Shown: one piece after another, positions 35,679 to 46,484 of the stretch
Layout: every line of letters begins with the position of its first letter
Position numbering within the stretch: the stretch's first letter is position 1
Source of the DNA: Neolentinus lepideus HHB14362 ss-1
Lineage: Eukaryota > Basidiomycota > Agaricomycetes > Gloeophyllales > Gloeophyllaceae
DNA: 64,000 nucleotides
Direction of reading: 5' to 3'
Assembly (NCBI GenBank): GCA_001632425.1
Contig: KV425555.1
Coordinates: 206,795-270,794 of the forward strand
Position numbers and translations under genes: made by a program
The notes under the pieces: generated by a model
The model's database searches: none
What the model was told of the DNA's origin: nothing
Seen by the model: only the letters and a program-made list of their open reading frames with translations

Positions 35679-37601
35679 ATGGCACACGTATTTGCCCTCA
35701 TTATTGGCATCGACTCATATAAATCTGGAAACATCTGGGACTTGACGTCCGCCGTTGACGACGCCACCAGTGTCAAGCACTGGCTCACGCACGACCTCCA
35801 TGTCCCCCGCCACCAAATCTCCTTCCTCACTAATAATAAAGCGACGAAGCGAAACATTGAAGATCAGTTCACGAACCATCTTCTCAAAAATAACTCTATT
35901 GAACATGGTGACGCCATTCTCATCTACTTCGCGGGCCTGGGATCGACGATCACTGGTCCATTGGACTGGTCTGGGGGAAAGCCCGGAGAAGTGCAAATCC
36001 TGTGCACCTTCGACCACGACACGCGGGATGCGGAGGGGCGAGTCGCAGGTATATCGGCTGTTTCCTTGCAGGCCATGCTCCAGGAGCTGTCTGAGGTCAA
36101 GGGCAACAATATCACGGTCATCATCGATTGCTGCTTCACCGGTCTAGAACGAAGCAGTCACCTGCGCTACACTCCCACCGTAAAGTGCACGCCGCAGGAC
36201 CTTCGCACCAGTTTGTGGAAGGGTCTATCGGCGCGGAGTGGAGTGAGAGCTCACAGGGACGGCTTCTACGAGCGGCGAAGCAGTCACATTTTGCTCGCTG
36301 CTTGTGGACCTAGGGAGAAGGCATTGGAGGGAAAGGAAGGCGGGCGATTCACTCATTCTCTTTTGTCGGTGAAGGACAAGGTGTCCCTTCATCGGACGAC
36401 TTACGCTCAGTTACTCGGCTACATAAATACCTTGAGCCGAGAGCAAGTCGCCGTCTGCGTAGGCAAAGACAAGGACCGCATTCTTTTTGGTGGCATTCCC
36501 TTCGTTCCCGATTCACACTTCGTTCCGGTTGACTGGGATGACGACTCGAAGCTGCGCATTGGAGCTGGATCGGACGACGGAATTGTGGAAGGTAGCGAGT
36601 TTAGCTTCCACAAACACAATCGTCGCGGGTCCCTCAATCCGCCCCTTACGACTTTATCTGTGGTTGAGATTCATCCAACGTGGTCTGTCGCTCGCACCCG
36701 TGTTCCTAGCAAGTTGTTGGAAGATCAGGGATACGCGCAAGTATCGAAGTGGAGCAATCGTCGGATGCATCTCAAGAAGACTCTTTCTTCGCTCTTCAGA
36801 CGAAGACAGTCGATCAAAGTACAGTCGACTGCGCCTGACGACCCTCCTACGAAGATTTTACCGGACGCTACGATCGTGGAGGAGCCAATTTGTGCCAATG
36901 TGTCCGTCGATGTCGGACGCAAGGAACGCGTCGTCGAGGATCGAGGTACGCTCGACGCAATGCAGCAGATTCACGAGATACCTGGTCCTTGGCAAAGACG
37001 GCAAGATCTCGTGGACAGCGCTGCCCGTCTCCATCTCCATCTTCACCGGGAAAACCCTAGCAAACCCTTCCGCAATCTGGTGAAGATGGAGCTATTCCAT
37101 CTCGATCCGCAAACTCTCCGCCCTATTGGAGGGAACCTCCTCGTGCAGGGCAAAGCACGGCTCCTACACGAGGACGGTAGACTATACCAAATTGTTGTCC
37201 GCAATGACTCCGAGTTCGATCTATGGCCGTATCTTGCATGCATGCGTCAAAATGGTGACGGCATTAGCATGCTGTCTGTTCCGGATCATCATAACCCTGT
37301 TCCCCCGCTGCGCAAGCACTCACACCTAGTTGTCGGTCCGTCTGGCATTAGCTGCGAAGCTCTGTCATTGGCCCTTCCGAGCAAAGAAGGCTGGGATATG
37401 AGCTTGCTGCGACTCTTCGTCTCATCCAAATCCGTGCCTGAGTCACTTATGGAGCAAGGTGCTGCGTTGGCGATAGTTGAGCGCTCGCAGCCATACGAGG
37501 AGAAGGAGATAATCACTTTTATCGAGAAGGTGGCGGGACACGAGGTTTGGGATACCGTTGAAGGGGTGATCACGATCAATGGAAACAAAGTCAAAGCTTG
37601 A
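35679..37601 (+). CDS. Caspase-like (peptidase C14) protein lacking the catalytic His
   Basis: A single-exon gene of 640 residues, starting MAHVFALIIGIDSYKS at ATG 35679. The N-terminal 240 residues form a caspase/metacaspase-type domain: the first strand FALIIGIDSY, then HGDAILIYFAGLGS, then NITVIIDCCFTG, then the HILLAACGPREKA strand. In active members the second motif reads YFAGHGS, with His as general base; here Leu stands in that place. The Cys pair of the DCC motif is kept, although the usual His-Ser after it is Phe-Thr. The protein is therefore probably a pseudo-protease. The ~400-residue C-terminal half (WDDDSKLRIGAGSDDGI onward) occurs with such domains in other Agaricomycetes, as far as I recall, and has no function I can name. 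An in-frame ATG at 35454 would add 75 unrelated residues. Confidence 0.82.
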   Translation: MAHVFALIIGIDSYKSGNIWDLTSAVDDATSVKHWLTHDLHVPRHQISFLTNNKATKRNIEDQFTNHLLKNNSIEHGDAILIYFAGLGSTITGPLDWSGGKPGEVQILCTFDHDTRDAEGRVAGISAVSLQAMLQELSEVKGNNITVIIDCCFTGLERSSHLRYTPTVKCTPQDLRTSLWKGLSARSGVRAHRDGFYERRSSHILLAACGPREKALEGKEGGRFTHSLLSVKDKVSLHRTTYAQLLGYINTLSREQVAVCVGKDKDRILFGGIPFVPDSHFVPVDWDDDSKLRIGAGSDDGIVEGSEFSFHKHNRRGSLNPPLTTLSVVEIHPTWSVARTRVPSKLLEDQGYAQVSKWSNRRMHLKKTLSSLFRRRQSIKVQSTAPDDPPTKILPDATIVEEPICANVSVDVGRKERVVEDRGTLDAMQQIHEIPGPWQRRQDLVDSAARLHLHLHRENPSKPFRNLVKMELFHLDPQTLRPIGGNLLVQGKARLLHEDGRLYQIVVRNDSEFDLWPYLACMRQNGDGISMLSVPDHHNPVPPLRKHSHLVVGPSGISCEALSLALPSKEGWDMSLLRLFVSSKSVPESLMEQGAALAIVERSQPYEEKEIITFIEKVAGHEVWDTVEGVITINGNKVKA

Positions 37602-38138
37602 CTATCTACGGATTTTGTCCTTGATTATATGTTTCTCCGTCTGTTTGTAGAGATGTGTTGTGTACTCTATTGCGTTTATGCGGGATACATATACCCTAAT
37701 AAGTCGCAAGCAATGCTGTATGAATAGTATATATTTATTGATCAGTATGCTATCTGCGCCTTGCAGACTTCGAGGGATGCAATTTCGAGGATTTTCTATG
37801 GCACCGTTGCATCCCTCATGACATTATTATCGAGGGGGATAATTGGATGTCAGCGGTCTCAGGCTTGTGGCTGAGATCTGGATCTGGCGTTAACGTTCAG
37901 TACAGGAACCCGAATGCTTCGCCGTCAATTCCCACGTAATCGTTGAACTCGTTCTGTGGCACCGAGGACTTTCGCGGCCTCGGGCGGCCACTATCTATCT
38001 TCTGCCAGCTCTGCCGACTTGCATGCCTCCCATCCTGCTGGAAACCTTGCTTTAGACACATCTTCCACATAACTACCTGTTCTAACAGATTTCTTGACAC
38101 TATCCTAGCAAACTCGACGTACCCAGCCTGAGTCGGAA
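37602..38138. other. Intergenic, with a coding-like antisense frame
   Basis: The first ~290 nt are AT-rich 3'-flank of the caspase-like gene. From 37897 to beyond 38139 a minus-strand frame is open, ending NDYVGIDGEAFGFLY before a TGA at 37897-37899, with G/C-biased third positions. It continues antisense through the first exons of the polymerase kappa gene and has no recognised family. Confidence 0.35.
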
Positions 38139-40841
38139 ATGCCGGCTCCCGAGGCGTCTCAGGACACTGCGAGTCTCGTGAAACGTCTGGCAGGGCCTTC
38201 GGTAACGAAAGCAGGGTAAGATTAATATCCCACTTGCTCACATCTAGTCTGAGTTTTGTACTTAAACTCGAGAGGCTCGCGAAAGACCAAACAGAGATTA
38301 ACCAAATCATCGCTGAAGCTTCCAAAGGTTCCAAGTTTTACGATGTGAGTTGACTCATCAGTTTTCTTCGCATGTCACTGGATAACTGCCATACCCAGAA
38401 CGAGAAGCGGAAGGACAAGGACTTGACTGAGAGGATTGCTGGGATTCTGAAGCAGCGTGGCGATCTTCTACGGAATGCGGACATACGTGTGTGGTGTCTA
38501 CTTCATCATTTTCCAAGACGTCCATATCACAGTATTCAGCGAAGATTGAGAGAACGGTCGATCACATGGTATGTCTTTACTGTGGATGGAATGTGCACCA
38601 TTATACAATTTCTACTGTCCGTCAGATCGCCGACTTGGAGGCCCACCGCGACCTCACCCAAATCATTGTTCACGTTGATATGGATGCTTTCTACGCGAAT
38701 GTAGAGATGCTGGACAACCCTAGTCTGGCCGGCAAACCGTTTGGTGTAAGTTGTCCGTGTCGTTCGTCTCTGGACAATTGTTACTCTCGGTAAAGGTAGG
38801 ACATCTTCACGGCGTCCTAACCACAGCATCATATGAAGCACGCAAATATGGAGCCCGTTCGGGCATGCCAGGTTCGGTGATCACTATGTCTTCATTCCCG
38901 ACCTTTATACATGTCTGGAATTAGGTTTCATAGCAAAGAAGTTGTGCCCAGATCTGATCTTTGTCGACATGCATTTCAAGCGGTACTCCGAGATGTCCGA
39001 TGTCATCATGGCCATATTCAAGCAGTACGATCCGAACATGTATCCGGCTGGCTGTGATGAAGGATACTTGAAGTGAGTCGCGTTACATTATGCATTAGAA
39101 GACATGGTACAGACTGAGCGATCAGCATCACTAAGTACTGCGAAGAGCATTCTCTGAGTGCAGAAAATTGCGTACAGGAGATGAGAGAGCGTGTGCGTCG
39201 TGAAACCAACCTTACTGTCAGCGCTGGAATTGCTCCGAATAAGGTACCCGTGATAGTTCTGGTTATTTCTCCGGTGGGAATTCGATTAGTAACCTGTCAT
39301 CTTAGATGTTAGCCAAGGTCGGTGTTGACATCTTCATCCCATCGAGCACGTTCATACTCGAACCATGTGACGCGTAGATATGCTCCGATAAGGTGCGCAT
39401 AGTTCATACCACAGAAAAGTTTGCGAGCTCTGATGTATGTACAGAATAAGCCAAATGGCCAATTTCATCTTCCCTTTGACCGTAACGCAATCGTCTCATT
39501 TATGCACGATCTCTCCATCCGCAAGATCCCCGGTATAGGTCGGGTTAATGAGAGGCTATTGGAGTCTATAGGTATCAAGGTAAGCTCTTGGGTTGTTTTG
39601 TTACGTTGAACCACGGCAACTCAATGAATATCAGACATGCGGAGACATATATACATACCGGGCAACTCTGTGTTTGATGGACAAGTACTTCGGCTTACAA
39701 TTCCTCCTGCGAACACATCTAGGCATCGCATCGAATAGCGTGCAACCCGTGCAGCGGGAGGAGAGGAAGAGTATTGGTGCTGAGCGGTGAGTTTCATCGT
39801 CTACACCTCCGTGACGCTGGGATCTGACATGGTAATGCAGGACGTTCAGTCCTCTAGGCGACAAGGAGCAGATCCTCAAGAAACTCGAAGAAGTAGCACT
39901 TGAACTCGAAAGCGACATGCAGAAGAGCGGGTGGGCAGGTAGGACGCTGACGCTCAAGTACAAACTCGACACATACCAAGGTCGGTTTCCTCTCACCTGC
40001 CGTTCCCAGCTCCCTACTAACTTGGTTATACAGTGTTCACGCGAGCGAAGTCATTCGACCGATGGATCAGCAAGAAGGATGATTTATTTTCGGTATGTTG
40101 CGGGCATCTGAGTGGGTTGTCCTGACTAATGGATATGCGGCACATGTCGCAGACGGGCAAGGAGCTGTTGATGCATGAGTGGCCTGTGAAGCTACGCCTG
40201 ATTGGGCTGAGAATGACGAAGTTGAAGGATTTGAGGGCGACAGAGGACAAAGGGATTAAACGTGTGAGTCCATCCCTTCCTCTAGCTGGGTTCGTATACG
40301 ATTGGGCTTCAGCTGACATCACGTGTGATAGTTCTTCTCAGCAGCAGGCCCTTCGTCACCAGGCAAGCGTCAGAAGATTGAGCGTCGAGAAGACCTTGAA
40401 TCTGAAGGAGAACTGGACGCTGCTGATGAGGCTCGGGAAGATTATGAAAGTATGCCAGGATACGAAGAGCATGAATTCGAGGAAGCGGGATTGGAGATCG
40501 AGATCCCTGATGATCTCGCCACAGGAGCGAGTAGTTCTGGACAAGCATTAAGACCAGCATCTCACGCAAAACCGCCCTCTTTCCTTTCTCATACGAAACC
40601 TGCTTCTTCGTCCTCTAAGCCAGTATCTACAAAGCCAAGGAGTTCTGCTCACAAGCCGCGAAGTGCAGCGGCACCGAAGGAGGGTGTTAGAAGTTGCATA
40701 TGCCCGATATGTGGCAAGATCATGGACACGGATAATTCGGGGTTGAACGCGCACGTCGACTTTTGCTTGAGTAGGGGTGCTATCCTCGAAGCTCAGGTTC
40801 AGTCGCTAAATCCTCAGGAGAGGAAAGGGAAGAAGCGATAG
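38139..40841 (+). CDS. POLK: DNA polymerase kappa (Y-family translesion polymerase)
   Basis: This nuclear polymerase copies across minor-groove adducts and extends mismatched primers. The start is ATG 38139 (MPAPEASQDTASLVKRLAG), and the polymerase kappa N-clasp LAKDQTEINQIIAEASKGSK follows across the first intron. The catalytic carboxylates lie in IVHVDMDAFYANVE and CDEGYLNITKYCEE; the palm/thumb segments VSAGIAPNKMLAKV and IRKIPGIGRV are also present. The little-finger region has ERTFSPLGDKEQI and KLRLIGLRMTKL. A single C2HC UBZ-type zinc finger, CPICGKIMDTDNS...HVDFC, near the C-terminus would bind ubiquitinated PCNA. About ten introns; the product is around 640 residues with a basic end KGKKR. 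Its 3' end faces the RraA-like gene. Confidence 0.93.
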
Positions 40842-41037
40842 GCAAGTGTAATCTTTGTGTCGCATCAAAACTTGGGATATGGGCAGGGTGGCGATCTCAT
40901 GTATCTATAGCATCATGTAGCTTGTTCAACAGAATCATTTATATTAATGCCAGGTAACACATCTCATTTGAGCCGACAGATGAGATCCCAACGAGATCCT
41001 CTTCACTCTAGTTCATTTGCTTATATTCAGCACCCAC

Positions 41038-41891
41038 TTACTTACCGCGATGCTTCTTAAACGCAGCCTGCACACCCTCCCCGGCACGTATATCCGTCCA
41101 ACACCTGGCGTCCACCTCCCTACCATGCGCCGCAAGCTCCAGCACCTTCTGTACGTCCTCCGTTGGCACACAGACAACACCATCCTCGTCCGCGACCATG
41201 ATGTCGCCTGGGTGAACTGTGAGCGGAGGAAATCCCGAGGCGTGCTCACCCATATCAACTGCCTCGATGGTGAGGGGTACGTTGACTGAGGAGGGGCGCG
41301 TGAAGGGCGATTGACCGAGGGTGGAGTGCCCTCGGGAAAATACGGGGAAGTTGGCGGCGCGGTGCTCAGCGAGGTCTCTGCAGCGCCCAGAGATGATGAC
41401 GCCTAGAGCCCCGCGCGTCTGCGCGCCTGCCGTCATCAGGCCTCCCCAAACTGCATTCTTCGCTTCTGCGAGCGGGGAAAGTTAGGACAGAAGCACATCG
41501 TTATATGAATGAGATCGAGCAGGCATGAGTCAGATCTGAGGTCACGACGAGAAGACAGAGAGACCCAACGGGGAGGGGCGTTTATCACAATTACGGATCC
41601 GCTCGGCGCAGTGTCGACGAAATGCTCCGACAGCTTAGGTGCGTTTGTCTGCGTTGCGAGGACCATCTGTACCGTGTATGCCGGCCCACAGACGCGAGTC
41701 TCGGACGACGCGGGAGATGACGGCGACGGAGAGAGCATGTGGATGTCGGGTATGTGCCCGCCGTGAGGGGATCCGAGCTTGATGAGGGCGTCGGAAATTT
41801 CGCACGTCGAGAACGCGGACAGGCTGGAGGCAGTAGAGGTGGACATCCTCGCTATGGACGGCAGCGACAAGAGGCGTAGTGCTCGCTGCAT
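41038..41891 (-). CDS. RraA-like / HMG-CHA aldolase family protein
   Basis: Two exons encode about 255 residues. The first, from ATG 41891, begins MQRALRLLSLPSIARMSTS, an Arg- and Leu-rich amphipathic stretch that looks like a mitochondrial presequence. The fold's landmarks are ISDALIKLGSPHGGHIPDI, then NAVWGGLMTAGAQTRGALG across the intron, then ISGRCRDLAEHR, where the Arg-Asp pair corresponds to the metal and substrate site of the family. It ends VQAAFKKHRGK with TAA at 41038-41040. Members act as oxaloacetate decarboxylases or 4-hydroxy-4-methyl-2-oxoglutarate aldolases; bacterial RraA inhibits RNase E, which fungi lack. The specific reaction is not decided by the sequence. A gtaagt sits just before the stop, so a further small exon cannot be excluded. 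Confidence 0.82.
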
Positions 41892-42067
41892 CGGACGAAT
41901 TGCGCACTGGCCTGAGCCCGATCTAAGTCCGTCACGTGCAGTCCAATTGAAACTCCGCGGCCCTCCCGCTTGATTACATAACCCATTAGCGCACCGTCAT
42001 TAACCGACTTGCTGAAGTACCAAGTACTCGTACTGGCTGCGTCTTTCACTCGAAACATACTGCGCTG
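41892..42067. promoter_or_regulatory. Short bidirectional promoter, RraA-like / VanZ-like
   Basis: Only 176 nt separate the two divergent ATGs, so the genes very probably share regulatory sequence. No TATA box is evident. Confidence 0.5.
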
Positions 42068-43144
42068 ATGTCTATGGATGCTATGTCAAATATCTCAAAG
42101 TCCGCGCGCAAATACCTCCGCAAGACGACCAAAGCCGTCATGCGCTCCTACCACTACCGGATACCCAAGTACGATCTGCCTATACGATTCCGTCCTGTCA
42201 GTGCTTCTCGTCACTTCTGTGCCTGCTTTCAATGAACTTCTGTCCCGTTCTTTGTGCTGCAGTGGTTCCTGGTGTTTACGTCCCTCATAATGCTGCTCCT
42301 AGCATTCTTAGGGTTCACCAACTTCTCGCATTCCTTGCCGTTAAATGACAAGTTACTGCACTTCTTTTGCCTGATGATCGCCACGGGCGTGTTCTACTTC
42401 ATTTTTGACGTTGAAGAGTACGTCTCTATTCGTTGATTTTGGATGGGCATGCCTTCTTATTTGTTCTTCTGTCCCAAGAGATGCAAGACGAATATGGTTC
42501 TGGCGACACTCAGGACTCATATTCACCGGAGTCGTATGCTTCTTTTTCGGAGGAATACTGAGTGAATTTGTCCAATCAATGTTACCGGTTAGTTCTTTGC
42601 TCGTCGACCCCGTTCAAAGTGCTCATATGGAATATTGTCCCTCCAGTATAAAGAATTCCAGATGGGAGATATTACAGTACGTTAGATCTTCGACGAGTGC
42701 ATTAGTAGTGCATTAGTCCTCTAACATACTCCAACAGGCCAACATACTGGGTTCCAGCATAGGCCTCTACGTCGCATATTACCTGGAGAGATACTACCGT
42801 CACCGACGGGAGGTGAGCTGACATCATATCGTCACCTGGGAATCACCCTGAATCACCATCTATAGATTTCACGCCTCTACCGTCCCCTCGACACCGACGA
42901 AGAGGCCCTTATCTCCGACTCCGAAGAGGATGCAGTCGAGTCCATATTGCCTACGCATAACCCAGTTAGTGGGAAATCCCATGGAAGCTCCGCGACAGGC
43001 AAGATTCGCCTGGAGGATGTGTGGGACGAACGGGAAGATGTGTTTGATGTGGGTGAGGACAGTGATGATGAGCAGGGAGGATTAAGGACTCCTGGGCAGG
43101 CCCATGCGTCGGTGCCGAAGATTCATGTAGAGAATCCGTGGTAA
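42068..43144 (+). CDS. VanZ-like membrane protein
   Basis: From ATG 42068 (MSMDAMSNISKSARKYLRK) to TAA 43142-43144, in about six exons, product near 250 residues. Four hydrophobic segments are visible: VFTSLIMLLLAFLGFTNF, LLHFFCLMIATGVFYFIF, LIFTGVVCFFFGGILSEFVQ and GSSIGLYVAYYLERYY. The DKLLHFF and FVQSMLP motifs place it with the VanZ-like family known from bacteria and found in many fungi. A long acidic hydrophilic tail (residues ~170 on; LISDSEEDAVES, DVWDEREDVFDVGED) faces one side of the membrane. Cellular role unknown. The RraA-like gene next door is divergent. Confidence 0.75.
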
Positions 43145-43480
43145 GTTAGCGTGCCAGTGGACTATGGGGTGGACCACACACGGACTATGGATGTATCGTA
43201 TAATTTTGCTTGTATAATCTAGTCTTGCACATTGTATTGCTTTCACCGTTGCTCTTATAAGTTACAACGAAAGCATGGAGTCTTTTGGGTGCGATACACG
43301 TGACCACTTCGCGTAATTTAGGCTACTGCAGGTCCACAACTTACTTCACCTGCAGCTACAGGAATCGCTGCTAGAGTCGGGCGTCTGGCTACCTCTGCTT
43401 ACATCTATGCACCTATATAGTGCGATACGCTTCTCACGCCTCCATCTGAACTGTTGAAGTCTGTTCTTTACACCCTTCCG
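43145..43480. other. Intergenic
   Basis: A 336-nt spacer between two plus-strand genes. I see nothing beyond a possible TATA-like tatagtg near 43418. Confidence 0.5.
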
Positions 43481-45949
43481 ATGTCACTATGTCTTGCATG
43501 CGCTTTGACTGCAGGCCCTAGTGGGACCCAAAAGCTTGCCACCTCAAAGGCAGCCCTTTCTCAACTCTCCCGTCGTGTCTTAAGAAAGTTCTACGTCGTC
43601 TCCCGCCGTCGGACATCTACGCGTTCTGCCTCAACATCTAGCACCTCCACCTCTGATCCGATCCCTAAAGCCCTGACCGCACTGCACAAGACACGATCCT
43701 TCGCTTCTGATGTCCTGACGAGTCGACATAAAACCGAGTTGTGGGATTCGTGGAATAAACTTCTAGAGCAAGCGCATGACGATTTGACTGCGTTGCGATC
43801 AGAGCCGCAGGAAACGAAGAAGGCGAGAGTGTTAAGTAAGTGGTGATAGATTTCTCTGTCTACGCCTAACTCATGCAGTCGCTCAGTATACGGATGCGAC
43901 AAACACTCGGGCTCGAGGGACATGGTTACCGCGCTCCTAGAGCTGCACATCGAACCCACATGGATTGAGGGCTCGGACGAGGGATCCCCTCCAGAACTAA
44001 TCCAGAACAACATCATCCGAACTCGCTGGAATCGAGGGCCAGTTACTCCAGAGCACACCACCGTCGTAATAGAGTGAGTATCTCGACCCTCGTCCATTTG
44101 TCTCCATGCTATAATATATCCTTTCTGACGGTACAGTTCAGGCGGGCCCCGGAACGTGACTCTCGCGGAGAGGGGCCCTCAATACACTTTGAGGACGCGC
44201 CGCGCACCATTGTATGCGGGGTGCGCATCTCGCCGTTCTTGGATCAGTTCGAGACGTCTTTGAAGCTGACGGAAATTGAGCCTTGTCCGGCTGGCGACGC
44301 TGAGAGCTCCCGGACGGTCAGCGAGGCCTGGAAGCACATATACTCCGCGGATGTGCCTGTTATCATGTGCAGCCCCCTCACGACTCCTCTGACGACATTC
44401 GTCAGACGCGAACTCCCTGTCCCGCTCAGTCGTAATGCAATCATTATATTCGTCTCTCCCTCCATGTCGGAGGAAGCCCGCGCACAAGTGGTCTCTTGTA
44501 TCTCTCAGGCGCAGCACGAGCGACTAAATCCTGGCGCGTTTTCTACAATTGCCGAGGCAGAAAGTGAACGCTTCAGACGTCTACAGTCGAGAGTATTGTT
44601 CGTCGACCCGAGTCGTGCGTTACGCGCTGTTAGGACTTTGCAGGATAACCCCAAGGCTTCCGAGAAGTACCAAGAGGATTTTGTGGGTTCTAACGTTTCT
44701 GCGTTCACTGAGGCCCTCAAGGAAATTGTTGAACCTTTCTCATCTCCCAACACCGGCAAATCGGATACAGCGATCGCGACATTGCGGGTTCAGGCAGCTC
44801 AGACAGTCGCCGAAGGTGCACTTCATGCGTGCCGGATTGCTCTTCACTTCGAAGAGCAAGAAATTGCTTCCTTAGAGGCCGAGCTCGCTTCGCTCAAGAA
44901 GCAAGTCGACCATGTGAAGGAAGAGCTCCCGCGACAGGTTCTTGGTCTCAAGAGTGAGTCGGGTGGCGAGGTCATGCAGGCTCTCAAAGAAGCTGAAGAG
45001 GCTTTGAGGGAGGTTATGGGCAAGCTTACGTGGTGGAAGGCGACTTGGAGGGTGGATGAGGTAGGCCAGATTGTGGCAAGTGCGGTGGAAAGGAATTGGT
45101 GTAAGCGGCTAGAGGATAGGGTAAGTCTGCCTCACTGTCTCTCCTCATTCTACTGTAACAACTGAAATTGAGTGTATCGGGGAAATCAAGCTTATATTCC
45201 ATGCCGGTCGTTTGACAGCGCTTCAAGGAGAACTGAAGACTGCGACGGACTCGCTACTCTCGAATCATACTCATCCCTCGCCCTTCGACACCCCGGTCCT
45301 CCAGAACACGCTCGCGCAGCTCTCCTCTACACCTTGGTATCCTATCAATCCGCACGTCCTCACGTCCCCTCTCACCTCCCGCCTTGGACAAATAACCCAA
45401 TACCCCACTACTCGCCTGCATCTCAGTGCGCAACGCATGGTCCTCGGGCTATCCGGCAGCGCGGTAAGCGGCGTGGGCTTGGGCGTCGCCGGGTGGGCGG
45501 GCTATCTGAATATATGGCCTTTGGGGTGGGTCTTGGGGTATGGGAGTATGGAGCCGATGACGGCGGTGGGTGTGGGAGCGCTTGTAGGGGTGGCGGGGTT
45601 GAGGTGGGCGGTAGGACGGTGGGAGAGGGCGAAGAAGGCGTGGTGGAAGGATTGGGGGAGGGTCGGGGAGGGGTTGGATAGAGATCTAAGGGTATGTGCA
45701 CTGGAATTCAAATTTCGTCAGGGTGCATGGACATCTGATGTCATGGTGTTATCTTTTCATCTCCATTTATAGGCGCATCTGGACAGGACGATTAGGGAGC
45801 AGGTGGTTGTTGCCCCGGAAAGGGCGTACAAGGAGTTGGAGGGTATGGCTGAGAACCGGAAAGCGAATCTTGAGAAGAGCTTGGATGAGTTGCAAGACTT
45901 GCAGGATGAGTTACGGAGTCTACATTCTACACACACGAAATCTGCGTGA
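43481..45949 (+). CDS. Mitochondrial-type protein with dynamin-like features (Mmc1-like candidate)
   Basis: Exons from ATG 43481 join to a product of roughly 680 residues ending HTKSA with TGA 45947-45949. The joins I favour give VLIYGCDKHSGS... after the first intron and VIERAPERDSRGEG after the second. The N-terminus is rich in Arg and Ser (SQLSRRVLRKFYVV, SRRRTSTRSAS), compatible with a matrix presequence. In the middle are long helices and a coiled coil (EEQEIASLEAELASLKKQVD), and near the C-terminus a Gly-rich hydrophobic hairpin (VSGVGLGVAGWAGYLNI and MTAVGVGALVGVAGLRW) followed by another amphipathic helix. This layout recalls the fungal Mmc1 family of mitochondrial dynamin-like proteins lacking a normal GTPase motif; I see no P-loop. 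The family assignment is tentative, the gene itself is not. Confidence 0.6.
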
Positions 45950-46484
45950 GCGAAGGTTTGAATGTACTCCGCCGGTTATTCCAGGCAGCTGGGACTTTGA
46001 GATGGTCTCAGCGTCTTGGTACGTCTGTCGTACCTCCTTCAGTGAAGTTCCGTTTACAGCTAGGGTTCAGAGCCTTTCGTCTTAGCTGCAGTTTGAACTT
46101 GGGCGGTGCCTTACCCCTCGAAGAAACACGCCCTTTACGCGTAGCTTAGGGCCTCTGAATAGATGCGCCTTATCTTTGGACGCTTTCAACAGTTCCCTAT
46201 TCACTTCCTTATTCTTCCTGACAAGGCTTGAGAATCACTGATGCACAACATGTAACATGCGGCCGCAGTGGGTTCTCCATTTCACTTTTCCTGTTCTTAT
46301 CCTGCGCCATCTATGAAGTACACGCTTTCGCGATTGTTCTCCTAGTTTCTATGCAGCTCCTCGTGGTAGCAAGGTGTTTTGCTGCCTGGATCTGGTATAG
46401 GGGCTGTGATGATGATCTAAGTTCTATCAGGCACCCAGAACCTAATATATACAGCAGCGCTTTGGATCTCTTTCCACAGCTGCC
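45950..46484. other. Intergenic, promoter side of the ZNFX1-type gene
   Basis: This 535-nt stretch holds no supported exon. An AT-rich TATA-like sequence (aatatataca, near 46445) lies about 40 nt upstream of the next ATG. Confidence 0.45.

Noticed and set aside
45423..45711. Pro/Ser-rich minus-strand frames
   Set aside because: They are the complement of the Gly/Trp-rich hydrophobic hairpin of the mitochondrial-type gene.
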